64,000 bases of DNA from Prosopocoilus inquinatus (GCA_036172665.1 CM069872.1:38178101-38242100); one strand, 5' to 3'; shown: positions 1 to 13,063, counted from the stretch's first letter. Notes: generated by a model not told the origin, from the letters alone. Numbers and translations are program-made.

Positions 1-1150
1 CAATATCTCAGTTGTTTCACAAGATATTTTGAAAATTCAAAAACTGTTTTATTCAGAAATGATTGTAGATTTTACTAACGTTATTATCTTTTGTTGAAAC
101 TGCACCAATTCTGAGAAACAGACTATAACTTTCTAATTTTAAATGGAAACCACAGTTGGCTATGACACAAATAAGTAGCTTGTTCAATGAGGTTTTCAAG
201 AATATAAAGTTTGATATAATTATTTTTTTAAATAACAAAGATATGTACTAACTTTCATTTCTTTGCAGTAGCTATCAAGCTATCTATGACACAAGAAACA
301 AAAGAAAATTCAGTTGTTTTCCTCAAAAATCCATTCTTAGAATAAACAATACAGGCAATTAAATAAATAAATAAATAACTGGAAATGCATAATGCTATTA
401 GAGAACTCATAAAACTAGGAGTAATATAAATATGAATTAATTATCAATGCAGTCTTGAAGAATTATATGTTATATGCTCCTTTGAAATTATTAAATCTTA
501 AATTTTGAATTACCAAAAATTCTTAGATGTGTTTATTTCACTTTTACCCGTGATAAAATTTATTAATACACAAAAGTTCTTGAAAGCATTTTTAAACTTA
601 AAAAATATCTGACCCTTCAATACTTTCTCACAGAAACATACTAATTAATACAATTTAAAATATATAAAAATCTCTTAGCTGTTCATTTTAATAATTACAA
701 AACTATTTAAATGGATTTAATTCATTTTTACATATTGTGGTTTTATGTCAGTATCTAACAGATACATGAAGCTATTTATTTATTGAATTAAGTTAGCTGT
801 TTTACTTATTAATAATAATTCACTTTTTGTGGAAAAAACTATTTCTTTGTTTTTGTTGCCATGGGTGACTTGTTAGCTACCGAAATACAAAAAAAAATAA
901 TTAGTATCTTTATTATTTGTAAAAATAATTGTATCAAACTTTATATTTTTGAAAGCCTCATTAAACAAGCTATTTATTTGTGTCATAGCCAACTGCAGTT
1001 CCCATTTAAAATTAGAAAGTTATAGTCTGTTTCGCAAAACTGATGCAATTTCTACAGAAGGTAATAACGTCAGTGAAATCTACGTTAATTGCTGAATGAA
1101 ATAGTTTCTGAATTTTCAAAATATCTTGTCAAACAACTGAGATATTGTGA
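1..1150. repeat. Foldback (inverted-repeat) element, left edge of window
   Basis: Bases 1-235 and about 925-1,150 are imperfect reverse complements: the left end begins CAATATCTCAGTTGTTT and the right end finishes with the matching complement ending GAGATATTG. The arms are about 85-90% alike by eye and enclose roughly 690 bp of AT-rich sequence with no coding potential. The left terminus sits at the window edge, so the true outer boundary and any target duplication cannot be seen. A non-autonomous DNA transposon is the likeliest identity; the family was not recognised. Confidence 0.75.
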
Positions 1151-3228
1151 AAAATAATTTTTCGGGAAAATTCGTTTTCGGCCGATATTTCCCGAACGAA
1201 TCGAGATAGCTAACTTTTGTTTTTCCCACTGTCTTTTTCTCGAAAAAGTAGCATTGGATCGCGAAAACGATTTTCTTTTATTCCTATAAATAACAGAGAA
1301 ACCCTATAAAACCATCAAAAATGGACCACACTACGTACAGTAAAAGTAAGATACTGAGAAATTAGCAATAATAAATTTGTTCCTCTTGCATCACCCATCC
1401 GTGGACACACTGTATATTATTTGAACAGATCGTCTAATTATTACCATGTACAAATTTTCAGCGACCTGTAATCATGAAAAGAGAAGTATAAAATAAAATG
1501 AAAACTTCAACTAACAAAGTCGTCTAAGACTGAAACCAAAAAAATCAAAATTAATGGAAACATCAAATTGGCTGATCGAAAATGATAGAGTATCTAATCT
1601 TAAGGTTGTTTTAAACTACTCTACTTTTCATACAAGGTTGGATTCAATTTCTCAAAAAATTTAAAGTATGCAGCAAAATTGATCTGAGAAATAGAACATG
1701 TTCTATGTATCTCCTGACAGTGTTTTCTGCCCAAGAAAAAAATCTCATTCTAAATATTATTATTGAAATTGAATCAAATCTTGTACATAACCAGAAATAA
1801 GTTGGTGTAAAATGTTAATTTTAGTTAATTGATTTTTTAAATTAATTTGTTGTGTATAGGTACCTGGTGAACCTGGTGCAATTAAATAATTATAATTTCT
1901 TAGCAAGTGGAATGCGGAAAACGCCGATACTGGAAAAACGGTGTTATTTGCGCCACTGCCGCAATGTAAATGCGAATTTTCCATTATTTTTGCACAAAGT
2001 CTCGTCGAATGAATTAATTCACAGGGTGCACAAGTGTTTACATATTCGAGCGTCGACGTTCTTCGGACGTCAAACAACAAACAGCGTCGGGCGGCGCTAA
2101 TGAAATTAACTCTGTCAGTTATTTGAAAAGCTCGATCAAATACTAACAATAGGAGTTATGTGCATATACATAATGGGTTATTACGCTGTAACAATATAAT
2201 CACGTAGCTACGAAGTCGTATCGACGCCTATAGGCGCTAAAAAACGTCGGCGTCGCCCTCACCACGCCTCGGCCGTCATGCGCGCCGATTTTCGAAAACC
2301 ATTGGTCAACGTTTGCAACATTTACGCCGTCCGGGTTTGAAAAGCACGCGGCAATCACTTCAACCCCGTAACTCCACCTTCCGTCTACGTGGGGGCCGCT
2401 GCATTAAACGCGCTCCTTAATTATTAACGCGGGTCGACGATAATATGACCGAATAGGTGATTACCGCCGGTAACTACTGTTTCCTATCATTTATCCACCA
2501 CACATGTATTTACTGATATTATTTATTTACCGCATCATTATGAATTTGATATCCTCGCTCATATTTTCATTATTTATAAAAGCACGAAACTCCACGCGAC
2601 TTTCAAAACAATTAAATATTTATCTGCTACAGTTGATCCGAAGAAATTTAAATACCGTAGCACTTGCACGATAATTATGACATTTTCTAGCAACACGATC
2701 CAGAAACCCGAACTCAAGTAATTTAAATAAAGTTAGGCGAAAGAAAACACCCAAATAATACATCTTTCCTGCGCCTACACCAAAACCAATTCGCATGAAA
2801 ACAGATCTATCAAGACATATTAATTGATTCTACCATTCTAAATACATCACTGCTATGAATTAACAAACAGTGGTCACGTTCCTAAAGGCACGTATTCAGA
2901 GTTCGATTTGAGTTGAACGATTTGAAGCCTTCCTTCAGCGATTGATATTATTGACAAAGCTTGAACCATCCTTCTAAGAACAGTCTTCTTTTTCCTTCAA
3001 ATAAACTGAAGATTTTCTGATAATACTTGAGACTCTCCTTCGGAGCAAGAGTCTTCTTCCTCCTCCAAAGGACAAAACAAAACCCATAATTGCAAGAAAG
3101 TTGACGGCATTTTCTAAGAGTAAGATGGAATATGACTTTTCGAATATACGCAGAAAGGTAAGAACTTAATATAAACTAGAAACGAGACACTCAAATCTTC
3201 GCGCTTTTCGAATTTCTCGAACCCTGAT
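1151..3228. other. Non-coding interval with a CpG-rich patch
   Basis: No convincing gene. The stretch 2,030-2,420 is much richer in GC and CpG than its surroundings, with repeated CGTCG and GCGCC strings. It could be the promoter or 5' untranslated exon of a gene lying outside the window, or a regulatory element. The open frames here (minus 1,760-2,149 and plus 1,852-2,100) show no recognisable domain and overlap on opposite strands. The rest is ordinary AT-rich sequence. Confidence 0.35.
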
Positions 3229-3236
3229 TTCCGAGT

Positions 3237-4704
3237 CAGGGTTGGAAAAAAAACTGTTTTTTTTTTTAAAGAACAAAACTTGTGTTTTTTTTGTTTTAAA
3301 CTGCTTTTTTTTATTTAAAACATGTTTAAAATTGACCCTAAATTAAACATGTTTTAAATAGAAAAAAAACAGCTGTTTAAAACAACTTTTAAATGTTTAA
3401 ATTGCCCTTACAACTTACATAAAAGATACATATTATTATTATTATTATTTGATATTTGCGTAAAAAGAAGAATTTATTCAAATTCGATCTCTAATTAAAA
3501 GAAAGATGAAAAGTTTGTAATGTTAGATTATAATTTAAATCATTTAAGGCAGAGCTTGTTTTATTTAGGATCTACGTTCGCGGTGTTTTAAATGATTTTC
3601 AAAGAAAGTATGAAGTATTTGGTATCAACATACTGAGAAAAACATTCCCAATAAAAACTAAAATCAAAAGCAATCCAAACAAATATTTTTTTTCAAATTA
3701 CTTGATCGCATTAGAACTAAAATACATGACTCGTGGCTTTCAATACTGGAAAACAAAAATTTCAAATATGTAAAAACATGTAGGACGTTCCATTTAAAAT
3801 AACAAAGTTGATATTACTTCCGGCGAAACCAAAAGTCCAGAAGATATATGTCTGAAATTTCAAATTAACTTTTTGTTTAATTCATCGTTTTCAAATTTTA
3901 AACCTTAAAATTCCAGAAGGGCGAATATACGGCCTTGGGACACACGGTAGAAATTCAATGAAGACAAATGAAACAATAACGTTATAAATAGTTTAAACAG
4001 CGACATCCTACGATCACTTTTGACCTAACATTGCATTAACTTTGACAAATTCAAACCAGTTTGCTATATAATAACTCATCCCGTAGCCCATAGTATGAAC
4101 AGGGAAGCGGAGGACTCAGTATGTTTCAAAACTTAATGTAATAATAGAAGGTTAAATATTGAAAAGGTTTTTTAAATTTTACAATATAAGTATTATTCTA
4201 GTGATCAGTAATAATTAATGAATTGATTATAATGAATCTAATGGAATTTAAATTTAGTTCAAATCAGAGCTACAGTGTAGTCATCACGTCATCAGCTCAG
4301 CCACGCATTGACTACAATTATTAAAACAATTGATATGAGAACAAACTAAAATTTAAAGTTAATCTGTCAGTGAAATACAGACCCTAAACAATTAACTTCT
4401 GGTTACACAGTATTACGTTGCAAAAATAAAACACTTATATCAAAAGTATTTTTTTTTAGCTTAAAACTAAAAAATGAATTTAAACCATTAACAAAAAAAA
4501 CATGTTTAAACTTAAAAATAAAGCACTTATATTAAAAGATTTCTTTTTTAGCTTAAAATTACAAAAAATGAATTTAAAATATTATCAAAAAAAACATGTT
4601 TAAAACATTTTGTTTAAAACACATGGTATGTTTTTAATTCGGTCTTTTAAACATGTTTTAAACACTATGTTTTAAACAGTTTGTTTTAAATTTTTCCAAC
4701 CCTG
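3237..4704. mobile_element. Non-autonomous hAT-type DNA transposon with 8-bp target duplication
   Basis: The element starts CAGGGTTGGAAAAA and ends in the complement TTTTTCCAACCCTG. It is flanked by an exact 8-bp direct repeat TTCCGAGT at 3,229-3,236 and 4,705-4,712. A CAGGG-type terminus with an 8-bp target duplication is the signature of the hAT superfamily. Both ends carry subterminal arrays of TTTAAACATG-like strings (3,290-3,410 and 4,480-4,690), as expected of transposase-binding repeats. The 1,468-bp body holds no transposase-like open frame, so the copy would depend on an enzyme encoded elsewhere. Confidence 0.88.
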
Positions 4705-4730
4705 TTCCGAGTATAACATTATTAAAACTA

Positions 4731-6676
4731 TACAGGGTGCTGCGTCTTGATACGCAACCTAGGAAATCCCATGTTAATTTAAAGGTGTTCGAATATTGGC
4801 TTCCCTAATTATTTTTTAATAATAATAATAATAATGATTTTTATTGGTCCTACAAATATTGACCGAAAGGTCGATGGTTCAGCAGTATCTGTTGTTTTTC
4901 CCCATAGATCCTTAGTACAAAAAAATACAATATAGTATTGAATAAATTAAATTTCTATTCTGCAGAGTACATTACATTTACATGAGCAAATCAACAAGCA
5001 TTCGAGTGAGAATTTGAAATTAAGGTATTGTCACATTGAAGGTAGTATTAAATCGAGGATAAAATTACATTGAAGGCAAATGAGCGCAAAATCCTGAGGC
5101 AACACATTCCGTATCTTCAGGTGTTTCTTGAACAGAATCGAATCAACATTTGACGCTTATATGAATGAATAGAGCAAGTTTTAAAATTGTTAGGAACACT
5201 GTTATAAAATTTGACAATGTTATAAGAGAACGATCTACGAAATAATGTGGTGCTATGTAAAGGAGGAGTCAGTAACCCTCTATTCCTAACATTAATATTG
5301 TGGACGTCAGTTCGAAAGGAAATTCTATTGTAAAGATATGGAGGTGTTTTATTTTGAATGATTTTATAAAAAAGCAGAGCGCAATGAAATTGACGACGTG
5401 CAAGCTTATTTAGCCAGTTGGCTCTAGAAAATAAATGTGAGATGTGATCTCTCCATCTAATGCCATATATAAAGCGTAAACATGAGTTTTAAACTCTCTG
5501 GATTTTTGAAATATCAATAGAGTCTAGGCATGGACCATAGACTGTAGCGCAATAAATAAACTTAGAAAGTACCAAAGAGTTACAAAGCATTTTACGAGTA
5601 TAAAATTTTGTACTAATTTGCTCACATGAGTTTTAAATCTCAAATTTGTATCTAGATTAAGACCTAAGTTTCTAGCACACTCAGTTATGGTTAGAGGCGT
5701 ATTATTAATGCATATATTAATATTGGGTAACGTTGAGTAACGTTGAATTACGTGCTTTTTTTCCTTCCGTACACAAGAACGCATGACTTATTTGGATTAA
5801 GAGCTAAGCAGTGGTTTGTAGAAGAGTTAAATATTTTAGTCATGTCTGAATTTATTTGCAATAAGGCTTGAACTCCGTTTGCTGGGTCGAAGTGGTGCAA
5901 AAGCTGAGTATCATCAGCACATAAATAACACTTACAAAATTCAACCTCATTGAATATGGAACTGGTATAAATAGAGAACAATAATGGTCCTAAACTGTTT
6001 CCTTGAGGAATACCTGCCCCGACCTCCCCAGCAGTTGACATATTTTCTTTATAAACAACTATTTGCGTCCTGTTTTGAAGATAACAATTAAAAAATGAGA
6101 TTATTTCGTTACTAAAGTCGATAAAATGAAGTATCGCGAGTAGTAAGCTTTAATTTATACTATCAAAGGCTCTGGAGAAGTCGAGAAGGATCAACACAGA
6201 AACTCTATTATCATCTTTAGAACAAAATTTTAGAGCAAAATTCCATTTGGGTTTCTTAAAGTGCTCTTCAAGATGTATCTGAGTGTGAAGTTTGAGAATT
6301 TTTCATTCGATAAGTTTCGAGATATTTAAAAAAGATGAAATTCATTTTACCAAATTATCAGCACAGCCTTCATCAGTAAATGTTAAAATAAATTACTGGA
6401 TTTTTATCAATCTTTTTCAAAAACCAACTAGACTTATGAATTATCAGTTCAGTTTTCACTGTAATTGATCAAGGCTGTGCTGATAATTTGGTATAAATAG
6501 AATTTCGTTACTGACCTTTTTTTAAATATCTCGAAACTGAGAGAATGAAAAATTCTCAAACTTCACAGACTGATTCATCTTGAAGATTCCTTTAAAAAAC
6601 CTAAATGGAATTTTGCTGTAAAATAATTAGGAAAGCCATTATTCGAGCATCATTAAATTAATATGGGATTTCCTAA
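4731..6676. mobile_element. Foldback element with ACAGGGTG end, split by a LINE insertion
   Basis: The outer left arm (4,760-4,817) matches the reverse complement of 6,618-6,676, and the inner left arm (from about 6,228) matches the complement of the stretch ending at 6,618. The right arm is continuous across the point where the left arm is broken, so the left arm was interrupted by the antisense LINE fragment at about 4,818-6,228. The left end begins TACAGGGTG at 4,731. The matching right terminus is missing where the next foldback starts. Confidence 0.7.
4818..6228 (-). mobile_element. 5'-truncated, decayed non-LTR retrotransposon (LINE) fragment
   Basis: Read on the minus strand, this contains ordered reverse-transcriptase blocks: a DFSRAFDSI block near 6,200-6,155, a GIPQGNSLGPLL block near 6,010-5,960, a CADDTQLL catalytic-type block near 5,925-5,897, and a C-terminal LGLNLDTNLRFKTH block near 5,670. 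At least one frameshift separates the catalytic block from the last block, and stop codons follow the first, so it is inactive. The 3' end carries a short ATT/TTA microsatellite tail (4,816-4,832), usual for several LINE clades. Jockey/CR1-like by motif style; exact clade not determined. Confidence 0.82.
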
Positions 6677-7857
6677 ACAGGGTGTTCATGGGAAGCCACT
6701 ACAATAGCTAAATTTTAGGAAAGTTTTAGGACCTTTTCCTCTTCGGTTTTATGGTACTTTCAAAAAAACAAATGACAATCAGGTTCTCGAGATTTTCAAT
6801 TATTTTCAACCTTTTTAAATGGAATGTTAGGTATTTTATCATCGCATCGCGTTCAGGATGTCAAATTAATTATGTCTCTAAAATATCATCTCCCAAACTA
6901 TTTTAGAAATGATTTAGTAACAAAATCTTGTTCATGGGAAATGGCTACAATAATTAACTTTTTTATTTGAAATTTTACGAAGTAGTTTAAATCAGGAAAG
7001 TTTCAGGACCTTCCCTGCTCGATTTTATGGTACCCTCGAAGAAACAAATGACTGTCAGATTTTCGAGATTTTCAGTTGTTTTCAACTTTTTTAAATGGAA
7101 CATTATATTTTTTTATTAGCGTATCGTGTTCAGGATGTCAAATTAAGTATTTCTCCAAAATATTTCCCTCCTAAGTCTACTATTTTATAAATTATTTGGT
7201 AAATAATGGTATTAGACATTTTAACATGTCGCGCTTTCAATTTCTGGACCCAAGGGTTTTTAGTTTGAACTAAATTCTTCCCGCGAATATCAAGACTGAA
7301 TTATTTATGAAATATTCTGTTTTGAGAGATATTATTTCACAGACATACTTAATTTGACATCCTCAATGCGATTTCATGATAAAAAAACGTAATGTTCAGT
7401 TTAAAAAAGTTGAAAACAATTGAAAATCTCGAAAACCTGATAGTCATTTGTTCTTACGAAGGTACCATAAAATCGAGCAGGGAAGGTTTTGAAACTTTTC
7501 TAATTTAAGCTACTTCGTGAAACTTCAAATAAAAAAGTTAGCTATTGTAGCCATTTCCCGTGAACACCAAGATTTTGTTACTAAATCATTTATAAAATAA
7601 TAGGCTTTGGGAGATGATATTCTAGAGACGTCATTAATTTGACATCCTGAACGCGATACAATGATAAAAAACCTAACATTCCATTTAAAAAAAGTTGAAA
7701 ACAATTAAAAATCTCGATAACCTGATTGTCATTTGTTTTTCCGAAAGTACCATAAAAACGAGAAGGAGAAGTCCTAAAAGTTTTCTAATTTAAGTTACTT
7801 CGTAAAAATACGAATAAGAGAGTTAGCTATTGTAGCGGCTTCTCATGAACACCCTGT
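6677..7857. mobile_element. Foldback element with duplicated arms (ACAGGGTGTTC termini)
   Basis: The element begins ACAGGGTGTTCATG and ends CATGAACACCCTGT. The two arms, about 6,677-7,200 and 7,300-7,857, are long imperfect reverse complements. Within each arm a roughly 270-bp module occurs twice in tandem; each module carries the strings GACATCCTGAACGCG and AACAATTGAAAATCTCG or their complements. No protein-coding frame is present. It abuts the preceding foldback with no clean target duplication. Function and superfamily unknown. Confidence 0.75.
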
Positions 7858-8079
7858 ATATATTTGACAAGTAAAATGTTAAAATATTAGGAGCATTCAG
7901 CGGACACAGTCGATTCACCATCGATTTGTGATTGCATACGGTTTAGCGTTCAACGCATTTCAGTTGATTCAACATCGATGGTGAATTTGTGAATCGTAAA
8001 AATTTTACGATTCAACTGCGACTTGTTAGAGGTTACATGTGATAACTTTTACGTAGATGTTTTTTTTTTCTTATTACAG

Positions 8080-9538
8080 GGTTCCCTCTTTAGTTTCATT
8101 AGAATGCTTTTCCGGAAAAGTCGTTAAAAATCAGGAACGATTAAAATTACATTGGTATAATAATGAGCAGCGACAATTAATAGAATGTGTATCAATGTTA
8201 TATGAGGCATCAAAACAAGGTCATGAAGTGGCTGACTTAATGAGACATTACCGCAAACTTATCGTAAAAAAATGATGGAAGCAAACACAAAGGCACGCAA
8301 CTCAAATTACACTCCAAAGGCGCTGTGGAAGATAGCTACTGAACATAAATCTGTGAGAAACACGGAACATTATCCCAAAGTGACACCCTATCAGTTTAAT
8401 GAAAATTTGGCTGGTGTAGCCAGAATTATGTATAGTAGAAAGCCTCCCAAACCCGAATAGTAAGCAGAACGGCATTAATTACTTATCTACTTTGAATTCG
8501 GAAAAAAACAAATTTTGAATTTGAGGAGTTAACTATCAATGAAGTGAGAGATTTGATTTTCAAATTAAAGAATAAGAACTCGAAAGATATACTGGAAGGT
8601 TTGACTGTAAAATTAATTAAAACCATTGCATGTCTTGTACAAAGCTTTGTAATGAAAGCATGCATGAAGGAGTGTACCCAGAATCGCTGAAAGTTTCTCC
8701 TTACATACCCAATACACAAAAGCGGATGTGTTGAGGAGCCGGTAAACCATCGTCCGATTTCCATTACTCCCGTATGGCCTTTGAAAAGGCGTTGAAAAAA
8801 GGAATATGTGTCTATATGCGTCTTGAAGAACAAGAAGTATTTACTGCACCTAAGTATGGCTTCAGGAAAGGCCTCTGTACAACTGGTGCAATTAATAAGC
8901 TCGTGACACTTATTGATAATGCTTTCACTAAGGGACATCATACGGCAGCACTCTGTTGTGTTTTAACTCGTGCGTTTGATTGTGTAAATATCTTGTCAAA
9001 ATCCAGATAAGAAAATTAGATTAGAATTCTTTGGGTTCGAGGAAAATTCCTTAAAACTTATAAGTTCTTATTTGCATGAGCATTATATAGGTGGTGTTAC
9101 TTAATGGTGAGCGATATAAGGTTTGGAGTTCCACAAGGATCAGTGCTGGAGCCGTTATTGTTCCTACTCTACGTCAACGAGCTTTCATGTGGAGTTCCTG
9201 ATATGGACTACATTCTGTTCGCAGATGACACAATAGCAGTGAGTACAAATCAGGACTTACGTGAACTCTCTGGTAAGATAGAGACTGCCCAGTTTAATCT
9301 AGATACTTATTTTATCGATTACAAGCTGGTCAAGGTCAATGAAAAGAAATCTCATTTAAGGTATATCTCACTGAGAAATATCGAAGAATGGCAAAATCCG
9401 GATAAAATAAAATTTTTGGGCGTGTATCTGGACCCTAAACTTTCATGGGAAGAACACACAAACTACTCGGCAAATAAAATTGCACTAAACATTTATCTTT
9501 TATGCAATCTTGCTCAGGTGCCCTTGTTTCACTGAGAT
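8080..9538 (+). pseudogene. Decayed LINE reverse-transcriptase copy
   Basis: Several broken plus-strand frames read in order like a non-LTR retrotransposon polyprotein. 8,080-8,460 encodes the linker before the polymerase (YTPKALWKIA). About 8,700-8,765 encodes VNHRPISITP. 8,774-9,006 encodes YGFRKGLCTTGAI and LTRAFDCVN. 9,104-9,535 encodes GVPQGSVLEPLLF, the catalytic-type FADDT, and FLGVYLDPKLSWEEH. Frameshifts and stops separate these parts, so it cannot make a working enzyme. It differs from the antisense LINE at 4.8-6.2 kb and probably belongs to another family. No tail or target duplication was located. Confidence 0.82.
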
Positions 9539-12500
9539 TATGCAATTTTTTTAGTAATCAAAACAACATACCACTTTTTTTATTTTAGAAAATAGATTTA
9601 TATTTTACTAAATGAACAGTCGCAAGCGTTCAGTTTTGGTCGTCAAGGTCAATCAAAACATGCATTTGAATCATAGAAATTAAAAAAAAATTCAAATAAA
9701 CATCTCGTTTCTTACCAAAAAAATGTCGAAAATAAATTTAATTACTAATTACTAATTACTAATTTAAAAAGAGTGACCTATATTAACATAGAAAACTATA
9801 AAATTTTTTCAAAATTAAAAATAATTAATAAAAATTACTAAATATGTTTAAAAAGCACATAAGATGATTCCAGTAAGCAGATTTTTCAAAATATTTCATT
9901 CAATAAAATATATTTCGCATTTATATTAGTCATTCTGTAATGTAAAAAAAAATTATAAGCGGTTTAAAAAATATATTAATTTCTTGATAAGTTTTCTTTT
10001 TTAAAAGAACAATGTGTATTTTCTTTTCAAAATGTTTAGAGCAAATTATTTTTTTTGATATCTATACTTAGGAAATTTTGTTGAGCTTCTGTACGTCCTC
10101 AAAAACAATTTGTGAAACAAATTTCTCTCTTATTGTATACAGGGTGGAAAAATCGTGACTTTAAATTGCTTTACTCTTGAAAAATTCAGCAAAATATAAT
10201 CAAATGAAATCCAGACTTAAAATTTGTGCACAAATGCAGTTTTACTTCTATCTCGACGATTAAGAAATAAGAATCTTATCAGTGATTCAACTTTATACAG
10301 AGCGTTCGAAAATGATTGAAAGGCATTTGAATTTCTGGCTCGTTCCCTTACTTTATCATTTGTTAAATGTAAAAAAAATATTGGACACATCAAGTTTCCA
10401 GTTATTCAATTAACTTGTGAACCTGTTCTCAATTTCCTGAGTTTTTCAGGTTCTCCCGGTAAGTGAATATTATAAATAAGACTCTAGAAACAATGAAAAA
10501 TAATAGCACATATTGAAAGTCATTTCAGTTTCATGAAAATGGTCGAGTTCTAAATGCAAGTTAAATATTCAATATTCTGGATTTATTGAATTACGCCACT
10601 CCACCTATCCATATTTAGATTTATCACCAAGAGACTTCTTGATTAAGAATTTGAAGAAGCAGTTTAGAGAAAAATATTTTTCGTCGGCCTAAAAATTAAG
10701 AACTACGATTGAGACTTCTTAAAGAATTCTTTCGGTTAGAGAAGCAGTGCATTAAAAAAATACTTCTAATAAAAATTGAATTGTACTTTAACTCGAAGAC
10801 TAAACAATAGTGGCGCAAAAAGCAATGTGGTGAACAAATAATATATAAAATATAAACTGAATTGAGAAATTGTGTTAAAAGCCTTCAATTAAACTAAACG
10901 CTATTATTCTTGTAATTTATATATTTTAAATAAATATGCACATAGCATTAAAGTAATTGAGGAAATGACAAAGAATATTAAACATTTAATTAATTCGTGT
11001 ATTATTTAACGAAACCGCTCAGAAACGTTACCTTTCGTCCGCTGCAATTAAGTTTGAAGAAAATACACGAACAACGTCCCAAATAAATAAATAAACACTC
11101 TCAACCTATTAAATAAATTGCAAAACGAATCGGTTCAAACGGAATACGTAAGTTTTTCAATTTGTCACGAAATCGTCATTAGCGAATGCATTTAAAATGC
11201 ACCTAAATTACAGTGTGCAACGTCGTAACGCACTTATATCGTGTTACCGCTGCGCTCAGGTGCCATCGCGAGGGTTAATTGCGTCCGGACCACCCCCTAG
11301 ATGTATCGTGCGAGATTGAACACGTGCTGCACATATTTAATTGTCGCTCTGATGCACCCACGAATACACATGTTGGTTATCACAAGACTATACATATACA
11401 TATTAAAAACTCGCATAAAATAAAAGAATTTTTCGGTTATTGTTGTAAAAAAGGTATTTTCAGATGTACCTACTGTTTATAATTATGATTCTTTGAGTGC
11501 ACTGTTTTTCTCGTTTCTAAACTGAAAAAATAGTAATTGAAAAGGTCCTTCTAGCAGTTGACAACAACAATAACAACTGAAAATATCAGTAGCGTTCTAA
11601 AATGGTCAGCATACAGGGTGTACACTTTACATAGGAATTGCAAAAACGTATTAGAAATGAGTAACTAAGTAGTAAATATCGTGATTATGTGAATTGGTTT
11701 TTAAGTGTTACAAGCAAAACCCAACGCAGTTTCACCTTGAATTTGATAATACATTCATTCCTTGTACCAATCAGAAGTCCTGATAATCCAATCGATTTTA
11801 GAGCGACTAATTAGGATGAAATGTTCATTAAAAGGTAGCAACTACAATTAGGCAGACACCAAAAATATGAGGTATAATTTATCGACATCCACATTATGGT
11901 GCAAGTTCAAACAAAACGTAAATGATTTGTTGGTTGAAGAGTTACAAAACATGTTGACAGAGACGCGATACGATCAGCAAAACTGTGAATGCCATTCGGA
12001 TTATGACCGCCCCAGCTCAGACGACTATTTGTAAAGGTGTATTATTACACTTCGTAAATGGGCAAACAACGTTCATTATCGATGAGTGTCTGATGCATAT
12101 TTGCGCTAACGCAATTTACGTTTGTATGTGATTCAAAATTATTTGGAAGCGAAATCAAAGGGGCGGCGATCGCGTGATTTTTTTTCCTTTCTTTTTTTTT
12201 TAATTTACGAACTGCGACGGCGTTTTCCAGGCAAACGAATCGTTTGATCGTTGACATCGGAGGTGGCTGGTTTTATAATAAGTAAGCGCAACGCAATAGC
12301 CTTACGTGTCGCCGAACCACCTGCTTTGGCTCAATAATCTCTCACGGCTTATGACTTCACTACCATCAACTTACCTTGCTTGTAAAAATCATTTGTTTTC
12401 CGTGAAATAAGCACCTTCCAGGGCAGGACTTCGGAATTATTAACGCACCAAATGAATCCATTTGTTCCCTCTGCAAACTACAACATTTATTAGGAGTATT

Positions 12501-12871
12501 TTAGAATTATAAGTTAAAGATTTTAAAAAGTTTAATTTAAACAAATCTTCTTTTTGATTTCCATGCGAAATTGCGCATTATGATTCAGAAAAGAAATCTC
12601 ACCTTCTTCGGAACTGAAAGCCTTCTCGTTTCTGCCCATGAAAAGGAACGATATCAAATGTTTCTGTGGCGATCGATGTATAGAGAAAAGGAAAACCATT
12701 TTAATTAGAAATGCCAAAGGAGATCGGTAAAGACCATTAATTTCTTCTAGACTCCTAATAAGATATATGCCTTCTCGCATTATGGCTTACCTTGCAAACA
12801 GTTCCTTTCTTATCCTCTTTAAATCATTGGTTCAGAAGAGGTTAGTCTTCCTACCGATTGGGACAGATTTA
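9539..12871. other. Gene-free AT-rich interval
   Basis: No gene supported. It contains a short heptamer microsatellite (ATTACTA repeats, 9,738-9,763) and two isolated TACAGGGTG strings (10,138 and 11,612) that resemble the ends of dispersed elements elsewhere in the window. A more GC-balanced patch at 11,190-11,345, with a CACGTG E-box, stands out from its surroundings and could be regulatory. The plus frame at 11,279-11,482 lies over that patch and shows no domain. Confidence 0.4.
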
Positions 12872-13063
12872 GGACCAGCTGTACCCAAGAGGTTTAAACC
12901 GACGTTCAACTGAACCAGATTCAAAGTGAACATAATCGTATCAAATTTTATTTATGAATGCAATAATTGCCGTATGTCCTTAAGTTTCTCTGCGAATTTG
13001 TCTACTTTGAACCTGGTTCAGTTCAACATCAATTTAAACCTCCTTGGTATGTACAACTCGCCC
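12872..13063. mobile_element. PIF/Harbinger-type MITE, TTA target duplication
   Basis: A 192-bp element with imperfect inverted arms (GGTTTAAACCGACGTTCAACTGAACC on one side mirrored by GGTTCAGTTCAAC...TTTAAACC on the other), flanked by TTA at 12,869-12,871 and 13,064-13,066. A three-base TTA duplication with GGNCC-type ends is the usual signature of PIF/Harbinger MITEs. It is clearly related to the element at 22,259-22,445, sharing the GTACAACTSGCC end. Confidence 0.7.

Noticed and set aside
1760..2149. 129-codon minus frame over the CpG-rich patch
   Set aside because: No recognisable domain, overlaps another frame on the opposite strand, and composition gives no coding signal beyond raised GC.
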